NCBI RefSeq assembly: GCF_000613945.1
Contig: NZ_BAJY01000002.1
Location: 85,554 to 149,553 of the forward strand
Reading direction: 5' to 3'
Length of the DNA stretch: 64,000 bases
DNA from: Prevotella falsenii DSM 22864 = JCM 15124
GTDB taxonomy: Bacteria; Bacteroidota; Bacteroidia; Bacteroidales; Bacteroidaceae
Shown here one piece after another: positions 54,066 to 63,994 of this stretch. Each line of letters begins with the position of its first letter. The first letter of the stretch is position 1. The translations under genes were made by a program, and so were the position numbers. The notes below the pieces were generated by a model. The model saw only the letters and a list, made by a program, of their open reading frames with translations. It was not told the origin of the DNA and did not search any database.

Positions 54066-56147
54066 TTATCTTCTGTTTTTCTTCCCCTTGTTCCAATTCT
54101 CGTTTTGCTTGTGCGGCGGTTTTCGGCGATTTTTCCTGTCGTCAGCCGGGTTACTTCCTATGGCTTTAGGGTCGTAGTTCACCCTTCCGTGGAAAGGTTT
54201 GTTGTCGTACAGTTTCCCTATAAGGTCGTTTCTGCCTATCCGTTTCAGTTCGCGTTCAATGTTTTTCCGTTCTTCGGGTTTGTACCAAAAGAAGAATTGG
54301 CGTTGCGCCAGCTTCTCGCGAGGGGTCTTTGCCGAGAATATGGGTTCAAGCGTGTAGGGGTCGTAGCCCGAATACCACGCTTCGGTGGAAACCGTCATAG
54401 GCGTCGGCGTGAAGTCTTGCACCTGTTCCAAGTGAAAGTCAAGGTCTTTTGTTATTACCGCAAGCTCTGCCATATCTTCTTCCTTGCAGCCGGGGTGCGA
54501 TGAAATAAAGTAGGGAATAATCTGCTGGCGCAGGTTTTCTTCCTTGTTTATCCTGTCGAATATGCGTTTGAATTGGTAAAACTGCTTGAACGAAGGTTTG
54601 CGCATAAGTTGCAGAACACGGTCTGACGTGTGTTCCGGTGCAATTTTAAGTCGCCCGCTTACGTGGTTCTTAATCAATTCGCGTGTATATTCGCGTGTCG
54701 ATTGATTGGCTTTCTCGTCTTTGCTATCGTGCAGCAGCAAGTCGTAGCGCACCCCCGAGCCAATAAAACTTTTCTTAATGCCGGGCAGCGCATCTACTGC
54801 TCTGTAAATTTCGAGCAGTTTGGAATGGTCTGTGTTCAGGTTCGGACATATTTCGGGGTGTATGCAACTGGGTCGTTTGCAATGTTCGCAAGCCTTTTGG
54901 TTCTTTCCTTCCATACCGTACATATTGGCAGAAGGTCCGCCTAAGTCTGACAGATAGCCTTTGAAACCGGGCATCTGTATCACCTGTTTCACCTCTTTCA
55001 GAATACTTTCCTTCGAGCGGCTTGCAATGAACTTACCTTGATGAGCCGATATGGTGCAGAATGCGCAACCACCAAAACAGCCTCGGTGAATGTTCACACT
55101 GAACTTAATCATTTCGTAGGCAGGTATCACCTTGCCCTTGTATTTGGGGTGCGGCTCTCGTGTGTAAGGCAAATCGTAAGCCGCATCTACCTCCGCCGTG
55201 CTCATTGTGGGGTAGGGAGGGTTCACCACGATGTATTGTCCGTCTACTTCCTGCAAAATGCGTTGAGCGTGTTTCTTGTTCGATTCTTCTTCAATATGTC
55301 TGAAGTTTTCCGACTGAAACTTCTTGTTGTGCAAGCATTCTTCGTGCGAGTGCAGCACAATGTCGTCTGCCGTGATGCCTCCCGGTATATCTGCTTTCTT
55401 GCAAAGATAGGCTGTTTGCGGTATTTCTTTAATGTCCTTTATGTTTCTGCCGTTCTCTAATGCCTGTGCAATGCTTACGATTTGCTTTTCGCCCATGCCA
55501 TAAATAATGACGTCGGCACCCGAATCGCATAGCACACTCTTGCGAAGGCTGTCTTTCCAGTAGTCGTAATGGCTCAGTCGGCGCAACGATGCTTCGATGC
55601 CGCCCAATACGATGGGCACGTCGGGATAAAGTTGTCGAAGGATTTTTGAATACACTATGGAAGGGTATTCGGGACGCAGGTCGTGGCGTCCGTCGGGTGA
55701 ATAGGCGTCTTCAGAGCGTAAACGTTTATTGGCGGTGTACTTGTTTACCATTGAATCCATTGCACCGGCAGAAATGCCAAAGTATAAACGTGGACGCCCT
55801 AACTTCTTGAAGTCTCGGAAATCGCCGTGCCAATCGGGCTGCGGCACAATGGCAACGCGGTAGCCTGCGGCTTCCAAGGTGCGCCCGATAACGGCAGCAC
55901 CAAAGGCCGGGTGGTCGATATAGGCATCGGCAGAAAACAGAATGACGTCTAATTCATTCCATTTTCTTAGCTCCACCTCTTTCTTCGTGGTAGGCAGAAA
56001 GTCGGTGAGCATAAAGCGTGAGGTTGTCGTTCGAACTTCGTGCTCCTTGTTCTTTTGTTCTCCTGTGCTTGAATCCTTTCGCAAAGGCTTTGTGTTTTGG
56101 ACTTGTGTCGCTTTGTTTTGCCTTCTTGTTGGTTTATTGTTGCTCAA
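54066..56147 (-). CDS. YgiQ family radical SAM protein
   Basis: 693 aa. An N-terminal domain with LFSADAYIDHPAFGAAVIGR is followed by a radical SAM core whose cluster motif is CFGGCAFC (Cys-x3-Cys-x2-Cys) near residue 360, and the conserved GKFIASRSKESILKEV. A further Cys group (CEHCKRPSCIHPEICPN) and a basic Lys/Arg/Asn-rich tail (DDRKNRRKPPHKQNENWNKGK) suggest additional metal and possibly RNA contact. Function of YgiQ is unknown. The N-terminal 35 residues are also basic. The gene stands alone. Confidence 0.93.
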   Translation of the reverse strand: MSNNKPTRRQNKATQVQNTKPLRKDSSTGEQKNKEHEVRTTTSRFMLTDFLPTTKKEVELRKWNELDVILFSADAYIDHPAFGAAVIGRTLEAAGYRVAIVPQPDWHGDFRDFKKLGRPRLYFGISAGAMDSMVNKYTANKRLRSEDAYSPDGRHDLRPEYPSIVYSKILRQLYPDVPIVLGGIEASLRRLSHYDYWKDSLRKSVLCDSGADVIIYGMGEKQIVSIAQALENGRNIKDIKEIPQTAYLCKKADIPGGITADDIVLHSHEECLHNKKFQSENFRHIEEESNKKHAQRILQEVDGQYIVVNPPYPTMSTAEVDAAYDLPYTREPHPKYKGKVIPAYEMIKFSVNIHRGCFGGCAFCTISAHQGKFIASRSKESILKEVKQVIQMPGFKGYLSDLGGPSANMYGMEGKNQKACEHCKRPSCIHPEICPNLNTDHSKLLEIYRAVDALPGIKKSFIGSGVRYDLLLHDSKDEKANQSTREYTRELIKNHVSGRLKIAPEHTSDRVLQLMRKPSFKQFYQFKRIFDRINKEENLRQQIIPYFISSHPGCKEEDMAELAVITKDLDFHLEQVQDFTPTPMTVSTEAWYSGYDPYTLEPIFSAKTPREKLAQRQFFFWYKPEERKNIERELKRIGRNDLIGKLYDNKPFHGRVNYDPKAIGSNPADDRKNRRKPPHKQNENWNKGKKNRR

Positions 56148-56233
56148 ATTATGTTACCTCTATTTAAATTTCTTTTTGCCCTATGGAGAACACGTTAAAA
56201 TGTGTACGATAATTCTATATGATAGGGCAGAAT

Positions 56234-56302
56234 AAAAAATATGATGTCATATTTGGTCAAATATGACGTCATATTTGCTTGAAAATGACGTCATATTTTT
56301 CT
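56234..56302. promoter_or_regulatory. Three palindromic TGACGTCA-type sites with 22-bp period
   Basis: TGATGTCA (56242-56249), TGACGTCA (56264-56271) and TGACGTCA (56286-56293) sit in AAATATGACGTCATATTT-type palindromes repeated every 22 bp, in the gap between the YgiQ start and the 114-aa gene stop. They may be an operator array for ygiQ or termination structures; no T-run pattern is evident. Confidence 0.55.
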
Positions 56303-56331
56303 GAACACCTAAAAAGTGGGTCGGAAAGTCC

Positions 56332-56676
56332 CTATGATGTGCTTCCTTCGATTGACTCTTTTGGGGGTTGTTCGTCAGACTTCTGTTCTTTGCTATATTG
56401 TTTGTAAAGGTCTACAAGGTTCTTCAACCCCAATGCTTTCATATTCTGATGGTAAATCACATCTAAGCATAGGTCGAGCAGTTTTTTGTCTTTTCCTGCC
56501 TCTGATTCCAACAAACTGCGTACATTCAGTTTCAGTTTGTCGAGCACAACTTCGTCTACCACTCCGTTAGAGTCGATAAGATTGGATAGCAACGAATATT
56601 TTTGTAAGGTTGCAAGGTGCGTATTGCTAACCTCTATAGTTCTTGTACCAGATGTGTTTGCTTGAATTTTGTGCAT
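56332..56676 (-). CDS. Hypothetical protein, 114 aa
   Basis: Not recognised. No signal peptide or TM; mostly helical with Lys/Glu/Leu-rich pattern (ATLQKYSLLSNLIDSNGVV, LGLKNLVDLYKQYSK) and a polar acidic tail rich in Glu, Ser and Pro. It lies 45 nt after the amidase-like gene on the same strand and may be the last gene of the unit 60149 to 56332. No conserved motif is visible. Confidence 0.6.
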   Translation of the reverse strand: MHKIQANTSGTRTIEVSNTHLATLQKYSLLSNLIDSNGVVDEVVLDKLKLNVRSLLESEAGKDKKLLDLCLDVIYHQNMKALGLKNLVDLYKQYSKEQKSDEQPPKESIEGSTS

Positions 56677-56721
56677 AATCCTTCGTTTTTATTTATGTTC
56701 AACTTCGGTATTTCCGCCTTG

Positions 56722-59318
56722 TTAATTCAACAAGTAGGCGATGATGCCCCGCATAATCCTATTGCGTACCTCTCTGTTCTTGATACATTCGAATGGAAAA
56801 GCCATGACGAAGGTACGGAAGTCGGTACCTTTATAGGCTACTGCTGCGCTCGTGTTGTCGGCATACGTCATTACGCTGAATGCAGAACCTGAAGGTTGAA
56901 GTATGTCGGGCGAATAAGCACCATAATGCTGTTCGTTCATAGTTCTGTATATATCGAATTGTAAACCTAAGCCATTGACGGTAGCATTGTAATTGTTTTG
57001 GTTGCTTCCCGCAGCTGAAACCTTAAAGAATTTGGCAAGCCATTCCTGTTCGTTGCTGCTCGTCATATCGGTTGCAAGATATGCACCGTTTGCAAAAATT
57101 CTGCCGCCACGGCTCAGATAGTTTGCTATTTGGGTTTGCATATTAGGGCGGAGAGCCTTGTAAAAGTAAAGGCTGTGCCCGTCGTTTTTCTCTAATCCCA
57201 ACGCCAAGTCTACGAGAGCATACTTTTCAAGTTTGACGTAGCCGCTTTCAATCGCTTTGCTTGAGCAACTCACAATGTTATATTTGCCACCGGTTGCAAT
57301 GGCTTCGGCGTGCGTTCTCACATAATCGAAACTGTTGCCTGCTATGAATTGCCCTGCAAGTTCGTCGCCTCCAAATCCTAAAGCCGAAGGACCTTCCTTG
57401 CCAAACTGCGTTCTATCGAAATTACTCTGCCTGCCATTCCACCCCGCAGTTATGCCGTAGCTTACCCCCGGGTCAGCTTCGAGGTTGAACCCCTGCTCGG
57501 TATCGTTATCGATAATGGCGGGTGAGGAAAGGCGATGGAAGCCATTCACTATCAAGATAGTCTGTTTTGCGCCTTCTTTATGGTATGCCGACAGTACTTC
57601 TGTTGGGAAACTTTCTCCTCCGTGGTTGCACGCTGTAACCCTGAAGTTGTATAATACGTTCGGTTCTAATGTTATTTCGTATGAATTACCGTTTACATTC
57701 ACACCGTTATCGAAACCGCTTGTGCCCGTTGCCATATATACATTGTACGATGTAGGCTTTGCTGTTGGTTCTAAAGGGTCGTTCACCCCGTTCCATTTCA
57801 AGCGCACCTTGTCTTTTGAAACATATTCTATTCTAAAGTTATCGGGGGCTAATGGCTGGACGATATATGGTTTTTTATGAAGCGATGCCGTGTAGCGGAG
57901 AATGCTTTTATAGATGGAACGTGCCAGCGTGAACTTGAAATTAGGGTCTTGCCCTAACCTCATATCACCAAAATTCTGATGCGAAAGTGTCTCTATAATT
58001 GCCGATGGAACTTCGGGTAAGCGGGTTTCGCTGTAATTAGCGTCTTTTACGCCGCGTGTGTTCCACACTTTCTTGAATGTACCTTCTATGTCTCGCTTCG
58101 CATTTGTTAAGAGTTGGTTGGCAAAAACTTGAGAAGCATTGCGCGAAAGCCCTGTTCCCAATGTGGGATTTCCTTGTTGCGTAGTACAAATAGATAATGT
58201 TCCGACTGTAGTTCCGTCGGCTTTCACACCGGCATCGCTATGCACACCCAAAGTCAATTCTATTGGAACTTTCAGTCCTTCCTTGTTAGGAATGTAGGAA
58301 GAACCGCCCGCAAGCCAGTTTGTATAAAGCGAACGTGTGTTTATATCGTCGTTGTAATCGTTCGCTCCGTTACTTTTGCTGACGATATTGCGAGGTGCAC
58401 CGGCCCATTGCGTGTAGTATCTTGCTCCCTCGAGCGTGCGGGGCAAGCCACTGACTTGCCCTCCTCGAACAATGTTTCCCATACCTCCACCAAAGCGGAC
58501 AGCATCTGCGGTAACAAAGCCTCTGCGTTTGCTGTGGTTGGTCAGTACTACACAGTTGTAGATATTGCAACCTTTGTCGAATGCAAATGTGCCGAGGTAC
58601 ACCCAAGTGCCGCCTCCCATTTGTTGGTTTACGCGGAAACGGGTTTCTTGTCCTTTATGAAAAACAATATATTCGGCGTCGTCCACACTCTTCTTTACAG
58701 TTTTGTAGCTTACATAAACAGCATAGTTTCCATCTTCGGGAATAATGGGCTGATAGGAAATATGACTAAGTTTGCTGTTTCGTTTCCTTGATTTTATTTG
58801 GCGAGCAGAGCCTGCTACGAATGGATTTTCGCCGTCTGCGTATGTCCCTTGATGGAATGCGAAGCCTGAACCAATAGCAGCTCCCCATTTCTTTTTATTG
58901 TTTACTTCTTGATAAGTAGTTTTACCATTCGTTTTTGGATTGTCGTTATCTACTATAACTTCCTGTTTTTGCCAGTCGCGCTCACGAGGCGAAACAACAA
59001 CAGCACCTGCATTCTCCAGCATAGGAAAAAGGTAGGGTATTACAATGGTTTGTGTATATAAGTCTTCTGTTGTGCCGAAAAGATTAGGCGTTGCCATTTC
59101 CAAACTCCTTTATTCGCATCGTAATAACGACCATGCGATGACCAAATTGAAAAATGTTTGCCATTCAATCCGTCTGTTATAGTGTTTGGACGAGAAATGT
59201 TCTCCACCCATGGCTTTCCTTTATATTCAGACTTTCCCCATACAGCTTTATTTGTTTGGGCAAATCCGTTCCAAATAAATGTGGCACACAGTATGAGAGT
59301 CAAAAGTTTCTTCATCAT
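56722..59318 (-). CDS. Exported N-acetylmuramoyl-L-alanine amidase/golvesin-like protein (one-base frameshift)
   Basis: 865 aa after restoring one missing base near 59087-59088, where GVWKWQR continues into PNLFGTTEDLYTQ in the next frame. Signal peptide MMKKLLTLILCATFIWNGFAQ. An amidase-3-like fold with zinc ligands suggested by FSIWSSHGRYY, LGVHSDAG and the Glu in AIIETLSHQNFG, interrupted by a golvesin/xanthan-lyase-like beta domain (YAVYVSYKTVKK, FDKGCNIYNCVVL), then a fibronectin III domain and a C-terminal alpha/beta region. Bacteroidetes homologues are annotated xanthan lyase or golvesin domain proteins. It overlaps the PlsC gene by 4 nt. The true substrate is uncertain. Confidence 0.8.
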
Positions 59319-59875
59319 TCTTTTACTTCTCCTATGGTAAACAACTCCGGGTGTTTGCCTTTGAAGTCTTTAAAATACAGTTTAATAGTTTTCATATCCT
59401 CCTCAATATCTCCACTTGGCACAATAGATTGGGTGCATACGATGGTCTTTTTTTCGTAGTCCAATCCATAAAGAAGGATAGGAATATTAGCTTTTAATGC
59501 TATATAGTAAAAACCTTTCTTCCATTCGGGGTTTAACGAACGTGTTCCTTCCGGAGTAATACACAATCCAAAAGATGTTGCTTTTACCGCATGTTCCGCT
59601 AATTGGTCGGTCATACTTGTATGCTTGCTTCTGAAAACAGGTATGCCCCCCATTCTTTTAAACAACACTCCCAACGGCCAAAAGAACCACTCTTTCTTCA
59701 TTAAGAAGTTGCTCTTTATACCTTCAGCCCTGCTGTAGAGCTGCCCGATAAGGAAGTCCCGGTTGCTGGTGTGTGGTGCAAGGCAGATAATAAACTTATC
59801 GGGGAGGTCGATCGTTACTTCCTTTTTCCATTTCATGCGCTTGTAAAGAAGCCATGAAGCAAGTTCTTTAAGCAT
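59315..59875 (-). CDS. 1-acylglycerol-3-phosphate acyltransferase-like (PlsC family)
   Basis: Membrane-associated acyltransferase of 186 aa. Catalytic block I appears as APHTSNRD (His-x4-Asp), block III as TPEGTRS, and a further GGIPVFRSK segment corresponds to block II. It is shorter than typical PlsC and lacks a clear N-terminal TM, like other small Bacteroidetes members whose acyl acceptor is unknown. Its start is 1 nt from the 90-aa gene stop and it overlaps the next gene. Confidence 0.85.
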   Translation of the reverse strand: MLKELASWLLYKRMKWKKEVTIDLPDKFIICLAPHTSNRDFLIGQLYSRAEGIKSNFLMKKEWFFWPLGVLFKRMGGIPVFRSKHTSMTDQLAEHAVKATSFGLCITPEGTRSLNPEWKKGFYYIALKANIPILLYGLDYEKKTIVCTQSIVPSGDIEEDMKTIKLYFKDFKGKHPELFTIGEVKE

Positions 59876-59876
59876 A

Positions 59877-60149
59877 TTATACTAAGTTGCAGATTTGGTC
59901 AATTATTTCATTTGCTTCTGCATCGAACTTCTCTCTCAAATCTTTGAAATAGTCTTTTGCCTTCATTCCCGGTTCAACGTGTGAAATGCGACCTACATAA
60001 TTATTGCGCAAAAGAACGATAGAAGTCAAAAGGGCTTCTATATTTTCTTTGTTCACATTGTCGCCATAGAGCGATGCAGCTATGGCTTCTGTAAATAAAT
60101 CGCCACAAATATTGTTTATTGTGTGCTTTAAATTTCTTCTATTTCCCAT
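59877..60149 (-). CDS. Hypothetical protein, 90 aa
   Basis: Not recognised. Starts MGNRRNLKHTINNICGDLF; mostly alpha-helical, no signal or TM, with AAIAASLYGD-like and ISHVEPGMKAKDYFKDLREKF segments. It is first in a tightly packed unit (90-aa protein, PlsC, amidase-like, and possibly the 114-aa gene), which suggests a cell-envelope context but gives no function. Confidence 0.65.
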   Translation of the reverse strand: MGNRRNLKHTINNICGDLFTEAIAASLYGDNVNKENIEALLTSIVLLRNNYVGRISHVEPGMKAKDYFKDLREKFDAEANEIIDQICNLV

Positions 60150-60294
60150 TTTTTTGTAGAATTATCTTTCCTTAAATTCGCTTTGATGAGTCAAAGATAA
60201 TATAAAAAAACAGCAAAAACAAATATGTATCAAGAAAATTAGTGTTATTTGTTTATTTTACCATTATTTGTTCCTAATTGTCATTTTAAAACAT

Positions 60295-60302
60295 TACTTT
60301 TG
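60295..60302 (+). promoter_or_regulatory. -7 promoter element of pfp
   Basis: TACTTTTG at 60295-60302 fits the -7 consensus, 49 nt before the start. A TTTG at 60267 is slightly too far to be a standard -33. Confidence 0.45.
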
Positions 60303-60351
60303 CATCAATAATATAGATTGTTTCAAAAATAACGTTTAAAAAGATTAGAGT

Positions 60352-62009
60352 ATGGAAACGAGTGCTTTGCAAAAGGAACGAGCAAGCTACCAGCCGAAAC
60401 TACCGAAGGCTCTTAAAGGTGCTGTAAAGATTAAAGAAGGAGAACCTACCCAAAGTGTAGATAACCACGACGAGATAAAGAAATTATTTCCAAATACGTA
60501 TGGTATGCCTCTTGTTGAATTCGTGCCGGCTGAGAAACAAGCCCCTGTTAGAATAAATGTAGGAGTGATTTTGTCGGGTGGACAAGCTCCGGGCGGGCAC
60601 AATGTGATTTCCGGTTTGTACGATGAACTGAAGAAATTAAGCCTGAAAACCGTCTGTTTGGTTTCCTTATGGGACCCGGTGGCTTGGTAGACCACAATTA
60701 TATTGAAATTACGGAAGTACTTATCAACAAATATAGAAATACGGGTGGTTTTGATTTGATAGGCTCCGGACGCACCAAATTGGAGAAAGAAGAGCAATTT
60801 GAGAAAGGATTGGAGATAATTCGAGAGCTCGATATAAAGGCACTTGTAATAGTAGGTGGCGACGACTCAAATACAAACGCTTGTGTACTCGCAGAGTATT
60901 ATGCAGCTAAAAAGTACGGAATACAAGTTATCGGTTGTCCAAAAACAATTGATGGCGACTTGAAGAACGACCAAATAGAGACGTCGTTTGGTTTTGATAC
61001 AGCTACCAAGACTTATTCTGAACTGATTGGAAACATTGCACGCGACTGTAATTCAGCACGCAAGTACTGGCACTTCATTAAGTTGATGGGACGTTCAGCT
61101 TCCCACATTGCGCTTGAATGTGCTTTGCAAACACAGCCTAATATCTGCTTGATTTCTGAAGAAATAGAGGCAAAGGACTTGTCGTTGAACGATATTATTG
61201 AAGATATAGCAAGTGTAGTTGCCCGTCGTGCACATGACGGACGCAACTATGGCGTGGTGTTGATACCTGAAGGACTTATCGAGTTTATTCCCGCGATTGG
61301 CAGACTCATTGAAGAACTCAACGATTTGTTGGCAGAACACGGCAACGATTATAAAGACCTTGATATTGATGCACAACGAGCTTACATCATTGAACATCTG
61401 TCAGAGGGAAATAAAGCCACATTCGAAACTCTCCCGGAAGGTGTTGCGCGCCAATTGTCGCTCGATAGAGACCCACACGGAAACGTACAAGTGTCGCTCA
61501 TAGAGACCGAGAGACTTATCTCTGATATGGTGGCAATGAAGTTGAACAAGTGGGCTAAACAAGGTAAATACAACGGTAGCTTTGCTGCTTTACACCACTT
61601 CTTGGGCTATGAAGGACGTTGCGCTGCTCCATCGAATTTCGATGCAGATTATTGCTATTCGCTCGGAACGTCAGCAGTTCAGCTTATTGCTAACGGAAAA
61701 ACGGGCTATATGGCAATTGTTAAGAACACAACCGAAAAGGCAGAAAACTGGATTGCGGGAGGTGTGCCTATCACGATGATGATGAACATCGAACGCCGTA
61801 ATGGAGAATTGAAGCCCGTTATTCGCAAAGCATTGGTAGACCTTGAAGGAGCACCTTTCAAGGAATTTGTGAAGTTACGCAGTAAGTGGGCAAAGGAAAC
61901 AAGCTATATTTACCCGGGTCCTGTTCAGTATTGGGGACCGTCAGATGTTTGCGACCAAACAACGCGGACATTGGCATTGGAACAAGGTAAGGAAGTTTTC
62001 GTTTATTAA
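60352..62009 (+). CDS. pfp: Diphosphate--fructose-6-phosphate 1-phosphotransferase (one-base frameshift)
   Basis: PPi-dependent phosphofructokinase, the reversible glycolytic step in many Bacteroidetes. 552 aa after restoring one C at 60642-60643, where [19 protein letters not shown] is rebuilt; as read the frame stops at 60690 and resumes at 60669. GGDDSNT carries the Asp typical of PPi-using enzymes (ATP enzymes have Gly), [10 protein letters not shown] is the catalytic Asp motif, and [13 protein letters not shown] is the fructose-6-phosphate region. A long (PfpB-type) form. As a central enzyme it is unlikely to be a true pseudogene. Confidence 0.9.
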
Positions 62010-62038
62010 ACAAGAAGCAATGGCATTAAAATAAGGCA

Positions 62039-62911
62039 ATGGATATGTTCAAAACAATCAGCCAATTCCGCAAAAAAATGCGTGAAATGCCTAAATGGGC
62101 GTGGTGGATTGGAGGCATATCCATTGCCTTGACTTATTGTTCTTTGCTTTATTTGTTTTTGGTAGCTCCGTCAGGATTTCGCTGGCGAGCCATTTATGGC
62201 GACCCCGAATATCCCGCCGGCTATGAAATACACGGCATAGATATTAGCCATCACCAAGGCAATGTGAATTGGGGGCGACTTCGCAATGCGCTCATAGAGC
62301 AGTCGTCGCTGCGTTTTGTCTTTATGAAGTCTACCGAAGGCGATAGTCATGTAGACAGAAATTTCCGTGCAAATTTCGTTAATGCAAAAGAAGCGGGGCT
62401 TATTCGTGGTGCTTACCATTTCTGGAGCAATAAATCTTCGCCTCGTCGTCAGGCTTATTTCTATTTGGCCATGACACCTTTAGAGCCGGGCGACTTGCCC
62501 CCGGTACTGGATATAGAGACGAAACCAACCGACATTAGCACGGAAGAGTTTCAGCAAAACATTCTTACATGGTTGCACATTATAGAAGATAAGTTCCATG
62601 TAAAGCCTATTATTTACACCTATTATAAATTTAAAGACCAATATTTGTCCGATTCTCGCTTCGACGATTATCCTTACTGGATTGCCCATTACTATGTGGA
62701 CAAGATGGAATATCCCGGCAAATGGCTCTTTTGGCAACATACCGATGCCGGAAAACTTCCCGGCATAAAAGGCTATGTAGACCTTAATATCTTTAACGGC
62801 TCTTACTATAACCTGACCCAACTGCTCATTCCCGAACCTAATTCCGATGAAATATCAAACACGTCCAAGAGTGATTCGCTTGGCATTGACTCTTTTTCAG
62901 TCCAAGACTAA
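62039..62911 (+). CDS. Membrane-anchored glycoside hydrolase family 25 (lysozyme)
   Basis: Peptidoglycan N-acetylmuramidase. 290 aa: a cytoplasmic basic N-terminus, one TM (about residues 20-42, WWIGGISIALTYCSLLYLF), then the GH25 barrel with HGIDISHHQGNVNW (catalytic Asp), FVFMKSTEGDSHVD, GAYHFW and DLPPVLDIET, where Asp-x-Glu completes the site. Role is likely in cell-wall turnover rather than attack, given the inner-membrane anchor. The 3' end overlaps the convergent prmA gene by 74 bp. The start MFKTISQF at 62045 is an alternative. Confidence 0.92.
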   Translation: MDMFKTISQFRKKMREMPKWAWWIGGISIALTYCSLLYLFLVAPSGFRWRAIYGDPEYPAGYEIHGIDISHHQGNVNWGRLRNALIEQSSLRFVFMKSTEGDSHVDRNFRANFVNAKEAGLIRGAYHFWSNKSSPRRQAYFYLAMTPLEPGDLPPVLDIETKPTDISTEEFQQNILTWLHIIEDKFHVKPIIYTYYKFKDQYLSDSRFDDYPYWIAHYYVDKMEYPGKWLFWQHTDAGKLPGIKGYVDLNIFNGSYYNLTQLLIPEPNSDEISNTSKSDSLGIDSFSVQD

Positions 62912-63707
62912 CGGCTTTTTCTTCCAACAAAGCAACGTCCTCTTCGTAGAAACCGCTTAAGATTAAGGTTGCTTGAGGCTTCATTGCTTCTACAAAAGCA
63001 GGCATATCGGCAAGCAATATGTTGCGGTTTATATTCGCAATAACCACATCGAACTTCTCGTTGAAGTCGTTTATAACCTGTTTGTTACCTTCTTTTACTT
63101 CAAGTACTACGTTGTTGGTTGCAGCATTCTCTGCTGTGTTTCTCACACTCCATTCGTCAATGTCGTATCCGCAAACCTTTCTTGCACCGCATTTGGCTGC
63201 TACTATCGACAAGATGCCCGTTCCACAGCCGCAATCCAATACGTTTTTCCCTTTCAAATCCATATCCAACAATTGGGCAACAATCATTTGTGTGGTTTCG
63301 TGTGTGCCCGAACCAAATGCCTGCTTAGGGTCTATCCTTATAATTAAAGGGTTATTGCTTTCCGCATTCTCTATCAACGCCCACGGATTTTCTTTTTTCA
63401 CATTGCAAATAACGCAGCTGTCGTTGATGATAATAGGAGCAAATCCTTCCTTTTCCCATTCTTCGTTCCAATTCTTGTCTTCGGCTTGTTCCACCTTATA
63501 TTCTATTTTAGTATCGGGTAGAATAAAGTTGGAAATGCCTTCTTTCAATGTTTGTTCGTCGAAAGCATCTTCAAGACAATATCCTTTTACCATATCTTCT
63601 TCCTCAGAAAACGAGTCGCAACCGGCTTCACCTGCCATTGCTACCAAGAGTTCGCGTACTAATTCGGTGTCCGGATTAACCTTGAATGTTATTTGTAGGT
63701 ATTTCAT
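62838..63707 (-). CDS. prmA: Ribosomal protein L11 methyltransferase
   Basis: SAM-dependent N-methylation of L11. 289 aa from MKYLQITFKVNPDT (63707), chosen over the upstream ATG at 63731 because it matches the family start. N-terminal substrate-recognition domain, then the Rossmann core with KNVLDCGCGTGILSIVAAKCGA, ANINRNILL (NxNxxxL-type target contact) and the KQAFGSGTHETTQM motif before the core. The C-terminus overlaps the GH25 gene tail. Confidence 0.93.
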   Translation of the reverse strand: MKYLQITFKVNPDTELVRELLVAMAGEAGCDSFSEEEDMVKGYCLEDAFDEQTLKEGISNFILPDTKIEYKVEQAEDKNWNEEWEKEGFAPIIINDSCVICNVKKENPWALIENAESNNPLIIRIDPKQAFGSGTHETTQMIVAQLLDMDLKGKNVLDCGCGTGILSIVAAKCGARKVCGYDIDEWSVRNTAENAATNNVVLEVKEGNKQVINDFNEKFDVVIANINRNILLADMPAFVEAMKPQATLILSGFYEEDVALLEEKAVSLGLKKSQCQANHSWTCLIFHRN

Positions 63708-63820
63708 TGCAATTGTTTTTATGTGTTGCAAATGTACAAAGAAAATATTTAAATCGGTAAAAAAAGGTAGTGCATAAAATTTGTTTCACTGCTTTATGAA
63801 ACTGACGATATACCGAATAT

Positions 63821-63994
63821 CTTGTAAAGATAATTCTAAAGGAATATGATAATTTCAATTTTACGTTGCGAAAGCGGCTGTTTTGCATCGCAAAACAGCC
63901 GCTTTTGAAACGCAAAACAATAGGTTTTATAATACGCTGACGGATAGATTGTTAAGCGATTGTTGCGTTTGTGAAAAATGTTTACGTCTTTATT
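63821..63994 (+). repeat. Dispersed hairpin-word repeat, copy F (one word fewer)
   Basis: Head CTTGTAAAGATAATTC, then GCGGCT-, AGCCGC- and AATAGG-type words (the third word of other copies is missing), tail TTTGTGAAAAATGTTTACG. Words 1 and 2 pair as AGCGGCTGTTTTGC with GCAAAACAGCCGCT. This is compensatory to copies B, C and D, which pair by CGTAGG/CCTACG. Confidence 0.8.
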
